Positions 21,931-32,800 of a stretch of DNA of 64,000 bases are shown here, piece by piece; within the stretch, counting starts at the first letter, position 1; each line of letters starts with the position of its first letter. The translations under genes were made by a program, and so were the position numbers. Under the pieces are notes generated by a model. The model saw nothing but the letters and a program-made list of their open reading frames with translations. It was not told the DNA's origin and made no database searches. The stretch comes from Strongylocentrotus purpuratus. Taxonomy: Eukaryota; Echinodermata; Echinoidea; Camarodonta; Strongylocentrotidae. Location of the stretch: contig NW_022145609.1 in the NCBI RefSeq assembly GCF_000002235.5, forward strand, positions 12,058,328-12,122,327, read 5' to 3'.

Positions 21931-24900
21931 TCAAAATGTTACGAAATCTTTCATCTTATGCGGTTCTCGACGTTGTCTGTTTGAACGTCTCAGCGAGCTT
22001 GTGTTGTTCTCGTCAAGCGTCTCAGATGTACCATCACCGCGAAACTTCACAGGACTTGTAGTGGTAGATTGACGCTGCTCTGTAGTCCTCACCTTGGGTT
22101 GGTTGTTGTCCTGGCATTCCCAGTTAAACATGTTGGGAATAGGATCAAGTGTATCTGACGTGGATGAGGTCGCTCTGAGATGTTCTCTGTTTCTACGAAG
22201 TGTTTGACCATCACAGCGAACTTCATATGATCGATCGTCTATTTTCTTCAGGATCACCGCTTTCTTCCATTTCTTTCTATGGTTGAATGGTTTCACACGT
22301 ACAGTTGCTCCAAGTGGAAGATCCTTGAGCTTCCTTGTATTTCTGTTGAAATACTTCTCCTGTCGTCTCTGGTTTGAATTGAGTTTCTCGACATCAGGTC
22401 CTGAGTCACGATCAGGCATCAACAACTGAGTTGTGGTGGGTAGGAGTGTACGTGTTCGTCTACCCATGAACCTTTGCGCAGGACTGGTCTGGGTACCTTG
22501 AGTTGGTGTATTACGAACGTTGAGTAAGGCTAGATCAACGTTATCTCCAGTGTCCTTGCATTTGGTAAGCAGTCTTTTGGCAGTCTTAACAGCAGACTCT
22601 GCCTTGCCATTTGCCTTGCTGTTGTGAGGTGAGATGGTGTTATGCTTGATTCCCATCTCTTTGGCAAACTCAGCAAAGTCCCTTGAAGAGAAAGGAGGTC
22701 CATTGTCTGAGACAATGATCTCTGGCACTCCATAGCGTCCGATGTGACGTTTCAGTCGCTTGATAACTGCGGGGGCAGTCGTCCTCTGTAGCTTTTCTAT
22801 CTCAAAGAAATTGGAGTAGTAACAGACCATAATGAGATAGTTCTCGTTATCATGATGGAAGAGATCGATTCCAATTCTTGACCATGGCCTGTCAGAGATA
22901 GGATGAGACATCAAAGGTTGGGCAGGTTGAGAGACTGAGTTTTCTTGACAGGTCTCGCATGTCTGGATCCACTCCTTTATCTCCTTGTTCATACCTGGCC
23001 AATAGACATATTCACGGGCTCTTCTCAAAGTTCCTTCGACTCCATTGTGGCCAATGTGTAACTCCTCCTTGATCTGTCGCCTCATCTGCTTAGGGATTAC
23101 CAGCCGTTCTCCCTTGAAAATCAGATCATCAGTCACCGAAAGTTCATCTCTGAAACTGAAGTATGGAGTCAGTGACAAAGGAAGCTTTGTCTTGTTGTCT
23201 GGCCACCCATCAAGTATGGTGTCTTTGAGCTGGGAGAGAGTTGGATCTTGGGTAGTCTGTCTCTTTATCTCAGCTATCTTGTCATCAGGGAGAGACAAGA
23301 GTTTGACAGCATTCACCACCTCTAGATCATGCTGTCCGCTCTCATACGGAAGAGAAGCACGGCTTAGTGCATCAGCCAAGATGTTGTCCTTCCCTTTAAG
23401 GTATTTCACTTCAACATCATACGCCATGGCGCGTAGTAACATTCCTTGTAGGCGTTTGGGAGCTTTGTCCAGGGCCTTCTTCACAATGCACTCCAGTGGT
23501 TTGTGGTCACTATATACTGTTGTCTTACGACCAAAAGTGAACTGATTCCACTTTTCCAGTGCAAAGACTATTGCTAGCATCTCCTTCTCAATGACAGAAT
23601 ATCTGGTCTCAGGATCACTCAGCATCCTACTGGCATATGCTATTGGTTGACCATCCTGTAGCATCACAGCACCTAACCCTGTAGCACTGGCATCAGTTTG
23701 GATTTGAAGTGGCTTGCTTTGGTTGTAGAACGCCAACACAGGAGCTTGTATCAGCATCTCTTTCAGCAACCTAAAGGCTTTGTCATGGTTGGAGTCCCAA
23801 GTCCACGCAGAGTTGTTGTGGGTTAAGTCATTGAGAGGCTTCATGACATCAGATAGTTTGGGCAGATACCTGGCCAAATAATTGACCATGCCACGTAAGC
23901 GATGGATGTCATCCTTGCAGGTTGGAGAACTCATGTTCAGGATTGCATCGATCTTGGATGGATCAGCTTTCAGTCCAGAGTTGGATACTATGTGGCCTAG
24001 GAACGAGATTTCCTTCAGTCGAAATTGGCATTTCTCCTTATTCAAGACTATGCCAACAGTTTGACATCTCTGTAGAAGACTCTGTAGTCGGGTATCATGC
24101 TCAGCATCACTGTTACCCCAGATTATGATGTCATCTGCCACACATCGTACCCCTTGAAGACCATCCAGTGCTAGATGAAGTCTCTTTTGGAAGATTTCGC
24201 TGCTAACCTTCAAGCCAAATGGTAGACGTTTCCATTTATACCTTCCCCATGGTGTTGCAAAGGTAGTTAGCAGACTTGAGTCGTCGTCAAGAACACAATG
24301 CAAATATCCATCTTTTAGATCACAGATGGAGAAGACCGTTGCATTGGACAGTTGAGGCAGGATATCATCGAGAACAGGCAGAGGATAATGTTCTCTTTTC
24401 AGCACGAGATTGAGTGGTCTAGGGTCTAAGCACACACGCACTTTACCAGATTTCTTCTGTACAACAGCCATCTGGCTTACCCAGTCAGTTGGAGAACTTA
24501 CTTCCTCAATCAGGTCTCTTGTCTGCAGTGCATCAAGTTCATCCTTCACAATACTTCTCAAGGATTCTGGTATCACTCTAGCAGGACGAACACTAGGGGT
24601 AGCATCATCCATAACAGTCAGATGAACATCGTTCCCCGGCAGAGTACCAGTCACAGAGGATGAGAAGACCACAGGATACTCTTTGTGAAGATTCTCAGGA
24701 GCTAGGTTGCAGACATTCTCAGGAAATATGTTGTGGACTATTTCCATAGATTCGTAGTGAACAGTGATAAGCTGCATCTTCTCAGAAGCTGTTTTGCTTA
24801 GCAGTGGAGTCAGATCCTCCTTAACTATGACATAGTCAATCCTGTACTTTTTTCCAGTAGCTGGATTCCTTGTCACGACTTTGCACTTTCCCACAGCACG

Positions 24901-25359
24901 TAGTAGCGGAGAGTGGTTCCACATCCGGAGATGGATGCATTCATTTCTCACTACATCTTCTTCAGACAGAAACTTCTGTGGGAGAACACTCACTGTTGCT
25001 CCAGAGTCCAACTGGAACTGTACTCTTCGACCATTTAGTAGCATGTTGCAAAAAATTGGTCCATCTTCAGGACTTACTGTATTTATCTGTACAACACTGA
25101 TACTTTCAGTGGAGGAGTACTCATCATCTTCGAGTTGGTGAACACTCTTGGAAGTACACACTGCAGATCCCTTGAAGTGATTGGGCTTATGGCACACATT
25201 GCACCTTTGACCCCATGCAGGGCAGCATTCCTTCTTCATTTCGTGTGATTTATTACAGAACTTGCACTTTTTGAGCTCTTTCGGCTTCTGCTTTACAAAC
25301 TTCTGCTTTCCACTTCCAGTTTTAGCATGTTCAACGCCTTCATGTGAGTAGACGTCGCT
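21931..25359 (-). CDS. pol: Retrotransposon pol polyprotein (protease, RT, RNase H, integrase)
   Basis: The open frame extends from 25,359 to the stop at 21,931. The first ATG, at 25,239, leaves 1102 aa, but upstream residues carry a first Cys/His knuckle, so translation probably enters by frameshift from gag. In order from that ATG: a second Cys/His knuckle (about residues 13-28), an aspartic protease DSGA (D78), a reverse transcriptase with a VADD active-site box (about 365), RNase H beginning at TDASATGLG (about 520), an integrase zinc region (about 735-775) and an integrase core with a D, D, E triad (GIDLF, SDNGPPF, and the E in AESAVK). No internal stop is present. Family members make cDNA in particles and integrate it. 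Confidence 0.95.
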   Translation of the reverse strand, partial: SDVYSHEGVEHAKTGSGKQKFVKQKPKELKKCKFCNKSHEMKKECCPAWGQRCNVCHKPNHFKGSAVCTSKSVHQLEDDEYSSTESISVVQINTVSPEDGPIFCNMLLNGRRVQFQLDSGATVSVLPQKFLSEEDVVRNECIHLRMWNHSPLLRAVGKCKVVTRNPATGKKYRIDYVIVKEDLTPLLSKTASEKMQLITVHYESMEIVHNIFPENVCNLAPENLHKEYPVVFSSSVTGTLPGNDVHLTVMDDATPSVRPARVIPESLRSIVKDELDALQTRDLIEEVSSPTDWVSQMAVVQKKSGKVRVCLDPRPLNLVLKREHYPLPVLDDILPQLSNATVFSICDLKDGYLHCVLDDDSSLLTTFATPWGRYKWKRLPFGLKVSSEIFQKRLHLALDGLQGVRCVADDIIIWGNSDAEHDTRLQSLLQRCQTVGIVLNKEKCQFRLKEISFLGHIVSNSGLKADPSKIDAILNMSSPTCKDDIHRLRGMVNYLARYLPKLSDVMKPLNDLTHNNSAWTWDSNHDKAFRLLKEMLIQAPVLAFYNQSKPLQIQTDASATGLGAVMLQDGQPIAYASRMLSDPETRYSVIEKEMLAIVFALEKWNQFTFGRKTTVYSDHKPLECIVKKALDKAPKRLQGMLLRAMAYDVEVKYLKGKDNILADALSRASLPYESGQHDLEVVNAVKLLSLPDDKIAEIKRQTTQDPTLSQLKDTILDGWPDNKTKLPLSLTPYFSFRDELSVTDDLIFKGERLVIPKQMRRQIKEELHIGHNGVEGTLRRAREYVYWPGMNKEIKEWIQTCETCQENSVSQPAQPLMSHPISDRPWSRIGIDLFHHDNENYLIMVCYYSNFFEIEKLQRTTAPAVIKRLKRHIGRYGVPEIIVSDNGPPFSSRDFAEFAKEMGIKHNTISPHNSKANGKAESAVKTAKRLLTKCKDTGDNVDLALLNVRNTPTQGTQTSPAQRFMGRRTRTLLPTTTQLLMPDRDSGPDVEKLNSNQRRQEKYFNRNTRKLKDLPLGATVRVKPFNHRKKWKKAVILKKIDDRSYEVRCDGQTLRRNREHLRATSSTSDTLDPIPNMFNWECQDNNQPKVRTTEQRQSTTTSPVKFRGDGTSETLDENNTSSLRRSNRQRREPHKMKDFVTF

Positions 25360-25937
25360 TCAACTGCTTTACAAACATCAATGGCAGTAGAGAGGTCAAG
25401 ATCAGATTTGGAGATGAGTAGTTCTCGCATACGATCATCACGTACTCCCAGTAGAACACGATCAACGAGCAATTTGTCATTCATGCAGTCACAGAATCCA
25501 CACGTCTTACTCATTGTACGCAGAGCTGTCACATACTGTTCAATAGATTCACCATCTTCCTGACTGCATTGATTGAACTTGAATCTTTCAAAGAATTCTC
25601 TGCTCTCACCAAGGAAATGTTTATCAAACTTATCCAGTATCACAGAGCATTTCACACTTTCAGCGGCATTAGCAAACTTCATGCCGTTGTAGACACGCAG
25701 ACAATCTTGTCCCACACTGTGCAGTAGTAGTGCAGTTTGGTACCGATCTGGTTGTTTGGAGAGGTTTGTGAGAATAGTGTAGTTGTCCCATTGCTGTCTC
25801 CAGATTTTCCACCCTTCAACTAGACCTACATTTCCCGCAGCCGCATGGAAATGACCAGGGGGTTGGACAGAAGGCTTTACGAAATGGGCCCCTTGCAAAT
25901 CACCCTCAGTACCCTCAGGAGACACAGTGTCAGGCAT
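25293..25937 (-). CDS. gag: Retrotransposon gag
   Basis: 214 aa from the ATG at 25,937 to the stop at 25,293-25,295. The sequence has the pattern of a short Gypsy capsid domain (a WxxWRQQWDNY region around residues 43-52, and ERF then EQYVTALR near the middle), without the zinc knuckles, which are encoded in the pol frame. The gag and pol frames overlap by 67 nt (25,293-25,359), with pol in -1 relative to gag. A clear slippery heptamer is not visible. The longer reading from 25,958 would need a TTG start. Confidence 0.85.
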   Translation of the reverse strand: MPDTVSPEGTEGDLQGAHFVKPSVQPPGHFHAAAGNVGLVEGWKIWRQQWDNYTILTNLSKQPDRYQTALLLHSVGQDCLRVYNGMKFANAAESVKCSVILDKFDKHFLGESREFFERFKFNQCSQEDGESIEQYVTALRTMSKTCGFCDCMNDKLLVDRVLLGVRDDRMRELLISKSDLDLSTAIDVCKAVEATSTHMKALNMLKLEVESRSL

Positions 25938-26166
25938 GTTGTACACCACAGCAAACAATTCAGACAGAGATCTCGAATTTCAATGCTTTGCATGCAAGTA
26001 ACACTACACAAACTTACATGAGTGGGGCTGACTATACGTTGAGTTGACTCTCAAAGTAAACAGGTGAATTCCAGTTCATAACACGGTATGCAGACGCATA
26101 ATAGAGTTATAGGTGTATTACAAACACTTTCCTACATGGATTTACAAACTTTCACCGCTGTCATCA
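25938..26166 (-). promoter_or_regulatory. Retrotransposon leader and primer-binding region
   Basis: The leader lies between the 5' LTR and gag. The bases right after the 5' LTR on the minus strand read TGATGACAGCGGTGAAAG, where a tRNA primer-binding site is expected. They do not begin with the usual TGG, so the primer cannot be assigned. Confidence 0.5.
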
Positions 26167-26337
26167 TGTTTCAAGCTTAGTTCGATGGCATTTAATGTCA
26201 GACGACAAAGGATAGTACAGTCAGATTGGTATAGTAACGAGAGAGTCGCTTTTTATACTGATGGGGCCATCTGGCGCCCTCTTTTGATTGAAGCTTTACA
26301 TGTGTTCTTCTAAAATCTCAGAAACAATATTGACACA
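26167..26337 (-). repeat. 5' long terminal repeat
   Basis: 171 bp, identical to 21435-21605, followed on its outer side by the ACTGT target duplicate (26338-26342). It should contain the element promoter, but no TATA box was assigned. Confidence 0.97.
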
Positions 26338-26343
26338 ACTGTA

Positions 26344-28640
26344 ATGAATATTAGTTAGAATTGAATTAGATTGATGATATTGGTTTTTTTTTTTTTTTAT
26401 AAGAGGCAAAGGACAGAAGTAGAAGAAATCCTAAAGAAATTGGTCGTATTACGGAATGGGACGAGCAGTTTAATTACAACACGACAGTCAATGACAGTAG
26501 TCTTGTGTGTCACCTATTGAAATGTGCGAACATGACAGTGACGTATGACGTAATCCGAACATGATTTTTATGAGACATACAATAATGTATTGTAATTGCC
26601 CTTGAGTTGATTTTTCGAAAATAATTGCGATCGTATTTGTTAAAACATGGAACCTGATATTTTCAAATCAATATATACAATCATGTCTATATATTCCCAA
26701 TGCAATTAAGCAAATAGACTTTATGTATTTTTGATAGTTCATGTACCAATAGAAGCAATAAAACAGCACAGTCATCACAATAGCTCAAGTAATATGAATT
26801 GTGAAAATATCTGAAGTGTATTTTACCTGATGTGATGCCTTATACCGTGGTATTTACTCACGATCTGATTCTCGTTCGTACTTGGAAAATTTCAGTCTTA
26901 AGTGAAAATAAGGGTATAGTTTTAATAACAGAAGGTGTTTTTTTAGAAGAAAGAAAAATCAAATTTATGATCCAGATTTAATTTCTTTAAGTATAAGAGT
27001 GAGCTCCCATGATGCAAATCAACCATTAATGAAAACGCGCCTGTGAGATATGAACATACAATCGGAGCTTGTTTTAGAAAAATAAATGGAAGTATTATAG
27101 ATAATCATTTGGTAAGGTAGTGTGATATATTTTATACTGCAAACCTTTTATTTTCAGAGCTGTCTTGTGATTAAAAGGTAACAAAATCTTTATCTGTCCA
27201 CTGATACGTCAAACAAGATTGTCAAAAGCGGATTCAACCATGAGTCAAACCCTAGCAATTTGTATCACGTTACTGCCCAAAATATGATCACTAATAAAGC
27301 CATTCCCCCCCCCCCCCCGAAGGTTCATAACCCAGTGGTTTGAGATACATGTATTATGTTTCGGAATTGTTTACCTTTGGAATCATACGAACCCTTGGAA
27401 AAACAAGTGTGTAAAAAAAGTAAAGTGTACCAAAATAAACATTTGAAAAATGAACAGAACGGCTGTCTATCCAGTGATATATGATTAAGTATATCATAAT
27501 AATATGAAACTATTAAAGTACGTTGCTCGGAGGGAGTTTAGGGGAAGGGGTAGCCCCTGCCTACACGAATACAAAAAGGGCTGTCGACATTCAGTTGTCA
27601 ACAAAGTCAAAGACGTAAGTCTGTCTGTGCGTTTGATGATTTTTGTTGCCTCATTTGATATTGCCTGTTGGCAGTCGCAAGTTTTGAAGACCAAAACTTC
27701 TCTTCCCATCAATATGTTTAATGACAACCCCGAGTTCTACAAAGCATCGTGATAACTTGTTATTCGGGATTGGGCTTCTGAGACTACAGCCATTTTATTC
27801 TTGTGTTGTTTGCTCGGTACGCCACGTAAAGCTTTTGAAGTGAAACGTACAACAATTAGGCTGATTGTTCAGTATTGTCTGATGTATTGATCGAATCTCC
27901 CTAATGTCGAATGCACCCATTTTCCAGGGGTACAGGGTAGTCACTGTGTTTTTCCTCCATAATATACATGTACCTAATTATCCACCCACGGATGCTCAGA
28001 TACGCTTCGCACGGAGTACACTCATGGCTGCAATGTTTAATGAAAAGGATACTGAAAACGATGTAAGTAGGTATGATGTTGGATATTATATAGCATGATT
28101 AGCTAGCAAACTTAATAGTTTTCAAATTAAGTGTTGTTTGAACATTCGTGAGAGAGACAGAGATGGAGAGAGAGAGAGATCATTGCTACAGACGTGTAAG
28201 CTGATACAAGTCAATCAGAATAATTAACTGCATGTAGTATCAAGTTCTCATTTTCAAAATAAGAGTGGAGAAGGGGGAGACAAAAAATGCTCATAGACTT
28301 ATTTTATTTCCCACAGATAATGCGTGTTGCCAAAATGTCCTTTTCGTAACAAAAGAAAAAGGTCGACCCGTATTGACTTTACACACCGGACTTTGGCTGA
28401 AAAGGGGGGGGGGGGGGGGTCGGTTGGAACACGCATATGCGTACCCAAAATAACACTGAGTGGGGGGGGGGGCGGGAGATAATGGCCTTTAATTTCGTAG
28501 CTATTTCAGGGCAGCTCCATATTCTTCATTGTAGACATAACATTACAAATCTATAGATGCATGGTTATAACTCGCTTCGCTTTTTAAATTTGATGAACTG
28601 GGAAATTAAGGTCCATTTCTAGTGAAAACGACAACCCCTA
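26344..28640. other. Spacer between UGT genes
   Basis: No gene recognised. 26,511-26,650 is similar to 36,798-36,945 downstream of UGT gene 2. A C-run at 27,305, a GA microsatellite at 28,145-28,180 and G-runs at 28,395-28,475 are present. Small open frames near 27,500 and 27,904 lack recognisable features. Confidence 0.4.
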
Positions 28641-29405
28641 GTGAAACCATGGACTTAATACGGATGGACATTCAACGGGATTCTTTCTTTGATCCAATCA
28701 TAGTCGTCGCCTTCTGATTAACATGTGCATCTTAATGAGAACATTCAGCTGTTTTAACAATAACGACTGCGTAAGCATTTTCGGTCATTGACAAAGAAGT
28801 AGTTTCCCTCTCTTGGGTTTTGTTTGGATGGTGTGCTCTGTAAGAGTGTGTCTTAAATCAAAGCATCCTCAATGTGGAGCAGCAAAGTTGAAAAGCAAAG
28901 TTGAAAAGCAGACGATTTTGGTGATATTAAATGTATTATTACTGATTCGCAAACTTTCGCACACAACTATGACCTTATAAAACAATTAGAAGGCCATGAT
29001 CTGTATCAGCCCTGTGCGTTGTAACTCTGTAATATTATGAGGAAATAGGGGGAAACGGGATTTTAAATCACAACCAAAAAAAATCCAAAAATAACCTCTA
29101 TCTGGTAATATCAACATGTTTTTCCAAAAAAGATACATGTACAGTACACGGAACAACAATTTCCGATTATAAGCCAGAACTGCACATCTATTTTCCATGA
29201 TTTAGGTGAGTAATTTTCTTCTGCGCATGTAGATTAACATGTGTAAAATCACTATCTTGATTCTGTCCCGGCTTTTTGCCGGCGACCATGATGAGACCAA
29301 AGGGAAGAAACATGTACGGAATGTTATTGAGACGACATTGATCACAATCACAATGAATTCGTTAAGAAAACGATGAATGTCCATCCGTAATAGGTCCATG
29401 GTGAA
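28641..29405. mobile_element. Element with about 35-bp inverted ends
   Basis: The left arm (28,641-28,676) carries ACGGATGGACATTCA and CCATGGAC; the right arm (29,372-29,403) carries their inverse. Match over about 30 bp is high. No transposase was recognised inside. Probably a non-autonomous DNA transposon. Confidence 0.6.
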
Positions 29406-29893
29406 ACTAAGTTGTACACTCGATTTTATTTATCCTCTCCGATTAATTGGATATAGGTCTAGAGTGCAAAATTATTAGACAAGTCTTTTTATTTTGTAGG
29501 CCTCATTTTGCATGTAGTTATACAGACTTACAGCAGTCCATAATTATTGTCAACTCTCCTACTCATATCCAATTTTGTATTCAAATTTAAAACGAAATAG
29601 AAAGAAAAGAGAAAACAACCCTGACTTTGAATGCAAGCTAAAAAATAGCTCAATAAGTCCTATCACACTATTGCGAGTTTGTTTTTGTTAATGATCCACA
29701 GCGATCTCGTTCATTGCTTTATCACATTTCTAATCAAGTAGTCCTATTTTACAATAATCATACATGATTTCATTTTTGATACCGTCGATTTAACATGGGA
29801 TGTTCTGTGTCATTTCTTATGAATCTTCTAGGTGATTAGGGGAGTCTGAGGATCTGTGAACTCTGAATATATACGGGTGTCCGAGGAATCAAG

Positions 29894-32800
29894 ATGAAAA
29901 TGGAGCTAGACATTTGGCTTGTCCTCGTCTTGTTGGCTATAATTTCCGACACCGGGAACTCTGCAAACATAGCTTTCTACGGTGGGCCAGGCGTTGGTAG
30001 CCACTTTAGTACAATTGCTGCTCTTGGCGAGGAGTTGGTAGGGCGTGGCCACAACGTGACCGCCATCATCAGCGGTGAAGTAACATCTGTAAAAAACGAT
30101 GTGAGATATGCAAAGCTCTTTCATTTTACAAGCACGAACCGCACAGCTTCAGAGGGCAAACTTAAGGATAGGATAGACTTCGTCGCACGTGCGGCAGTTT
30201 CCGGAGATTTCCTCGGAGAATTCGCGAAGAATAAGGAGGCGATGCGGGAATACTGGTTGTACGACTGTGACGACATGATCAAGGATGACGATTTCATCAA
30301 CAGTCTGATGGAGGCCAATTTAGATATGTTCATAATTGACCCCGGTTTTGGTTGTCCCAACCTCCTACCAGAAATACTGAAGAAGCCCTTTACCTTCTTC
30401 TTTCCAACTCATCTTGAAGAACACCTGGCTAAGGCATTGGGTTCTCCTGTTAACGTCGCCATACGACCTTCCTATTCAAGTGGTTTCCCGCTGCGGATGA
30501 CGTTTTGGCAGCGTCTTCATAATTTCCTTCGCGTAGAGGTTTTTCCATCCTTCATCACTATGAGAATGAAAAGCACACAAGAGTACCGCTCTTTGCGGAA
30601 TATATCTCCACATTCGTCACCTACTGAATTATTCAGCCGAGCGGAATTGTTTCTCGTCAACATGGATTTCGCAGTAGAATTTCCTTTCCCCATCTCGCCA
30701 AATGTGATTCCTGTTGGTGGCATCACAACAAAACCAGCCAAGCTGCTGGAACAGGTATGTTTTTATGCGGAGGTGTCGTGGTATAAAGGTCCATTCACTC
30801 CACTCTCATTCCAAAGGTTGAGGGTTTGAATCCCAGTCGGGATCCCAGCACTGCCTTGACGTCCTTTGGCAAGACATTAATCAAAATTTGCCACTCTCCA
30901 CCCAGGGATTATGAGTATACCTAACATTAGCTGGGATAATGATTTTTTGGCAGGGAAGAACAGCACTGACCCTGATAAAGCTTCCCTGGGTAACCAAGAC
31001 TATTTTTCATATAATAATTAGTATTATCATGGGAGCCTGACGGTTACCCGGTAATGTGTTAGTAAGGACGGAAAACATTTCCCCACGGAATAAACGAAAT
31101 TGGACGATCTAAGATATGAATAATAAGTAATTAACTTATAAATAAATATCATTTGATTTAGCTTGTTTTGCCTAAGAAATGACAGCACTACACACGGTCT
31201 CATGATAATATCCAATTTGAGACTTGGAAATTAATTTCCAGCGAGCGTTCGTTAGTTTATTCACTTTTTTTAAAACAACGTTACTGTTCTCATTATTAAA
31301 AATGTGAATCTCTTTAAGCCAATTTCTCAAAATAATAAAGCAAATGTTTTTAGTATCCGGTCTTCATTTTCATTTTGACTATAGGCATTATTCTCAATTA
31401 TTAAACATACAATGTTGAATCTTGGAAAGATTGTAACCATACTGTCTTCTGCCTCGATGGTTTAACTTTTTCACATCTTTTCAGAACCTGGAAGAGTTCG
31501 TCCAAAGCTCTGGTGAAGATGGCGTCATCATCTTTACCATGGGTTCGTACGCAACGTACATGAAGGAGGAGCTCATCCGGGAATTCATGACGGCCTTTTC
31601 TCGACTACCTCAGAAAATTGTCTGGAAAGTTACCCTTAACTTTCCTAAAAACATCGACCATTCCAAGTTTAAAGCAATGTCATGGCTGCCACAGAATGAC
31701 TTACTTGGTAAGAAGTTAAAAACTATACGATGAATATGATGTATGAACGTTTAATTTCTCATTAGGCAGTCAAGAAATCATTCCTTAGACTTCCTTTTTG
31801 ACCAGGTTAATAGAAACGAGAATGTTTAAATATGACGTTCGCCATTGCTATCGAGGACTATATATCGTGTTGTATTATATGACATATATTTCTCCAATAT
31901 CCCTCTCTGACAATAAATAAACATTTATTGTCAGAGAGGGATATTGGAGATAAAAACCTATCCATTATATTCACATATTAAGCAGAATAACATTTATGTC
32001 GATTTACATTTTCAGCGCACAACAAGACAAAGCTGATCATCTTCCAAGGAGGGAATAACGGTTTCTACGAAGTCGTTTACCATGGTGTGCCGTGCGTGGT
32101 CATTCCTTTGCTCGAAGACCAGTACGACGTCGCATCAAGGATAATCCATCACGGAATGGGAGTCAAGCTCGACTACCACACCCTGAATGCTGACAAGATT
32201 GAAGAGGCCGTGAGAACAGTGTTAGGAAATAAAAGGTAACACAAATTATAAAACGAAAGTTCTGAAGAAAATAAATGAAAAGTGATTTTGCCAACTAATT
32301 AGTCCTTAATAAGGAGTGATTTCGTGTAATATAGAATATTGTCCATAATGTTATGTTTCGCCTCCGTTGAAAAATCACTGACCACTGACGAAATGTTCTT
32401 TCTGGTACGAAGATAACCACACAATAATTTTCATTCTTTATTTACCATAATGAAAGAATAACAGCAGTATAGGCTGTATATTCAAAAGAAATCAGTATTG
32501 TCATGATTTCCCTCGTGAATTATGAGGCTCTGGGATGGTTTGATCAAGCAATATCCACAATTTCTTGTCAAATTTTTTTCGTCAACCGGGCTGCTGTAAG
32601 GACCAATGCATAACCATTGACAGAGACACATTTACATCGTTTTAGTGGCGTCTTCGTATGTTCTCTATATAACCTAGATCAGCGGCCAAAAAACCCCTGC
32701 ACACATGAATAATCCATGTTTCGAACTATCCATTTATCTCTCTCTTTAAAAAAAAAAAAAAAAAAAAACCTTAGTTACAAAGAGAATACTGCAAGGATTT

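Larger units (their letters stand above)
21435..26337 (-). mobile_element. Complete Ty3/Gypsy-type LTR retrotransposon
   Basis: Two identical 171-bp LTRs (21435-21605 and 26167-26337), each TG...CA, flank gag and pol on the minus strand. Five-base target duplications ACTGT lie at 21430-21434 and 26338-26342. A polypurine tract abuts the 3' LTR (21606-21618). The order protease, reverse transcriptase, RNase H, integrase is that of Ty3/Gypsy. The absence of a chromodomain and the two-knuckle Cys/His region suggest a Mag-like (sea urchin SURL-type) lineage, which is inference. Identical LTRs and open frames mean a recent insertion, possibly still competent. Confidence 0.95.
21253..26343. mobile_element. 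MITE with TACAGTCAAACC-type ends, split by an LTR element
   Basis: The left end TACAATCAAACCTATC at 21,253 pairs with an inverted right end, GTTTGACTGTA. That right end is interrupted after ACTGT (21,434) by the LTR retrotransposon and resumes at 26,338. Without the insertion and its target duplication the MITE is about 180 bp. The same family lies at 38,325-38,599. Confidence 0.65.

Noticed and set aside
23045..23545. 166-codon plus-strand frame inside the retrotransposon
   Set aside because: Antisense shadow of pol; no independent features.
27504..28098. Small frames at 27,504 and 27,904 as possible exons
   Set aside because: A GTAAGT donor follows each, but no acceptor-partner exons or protein similarity could be recognised, so splicing is unsupported.
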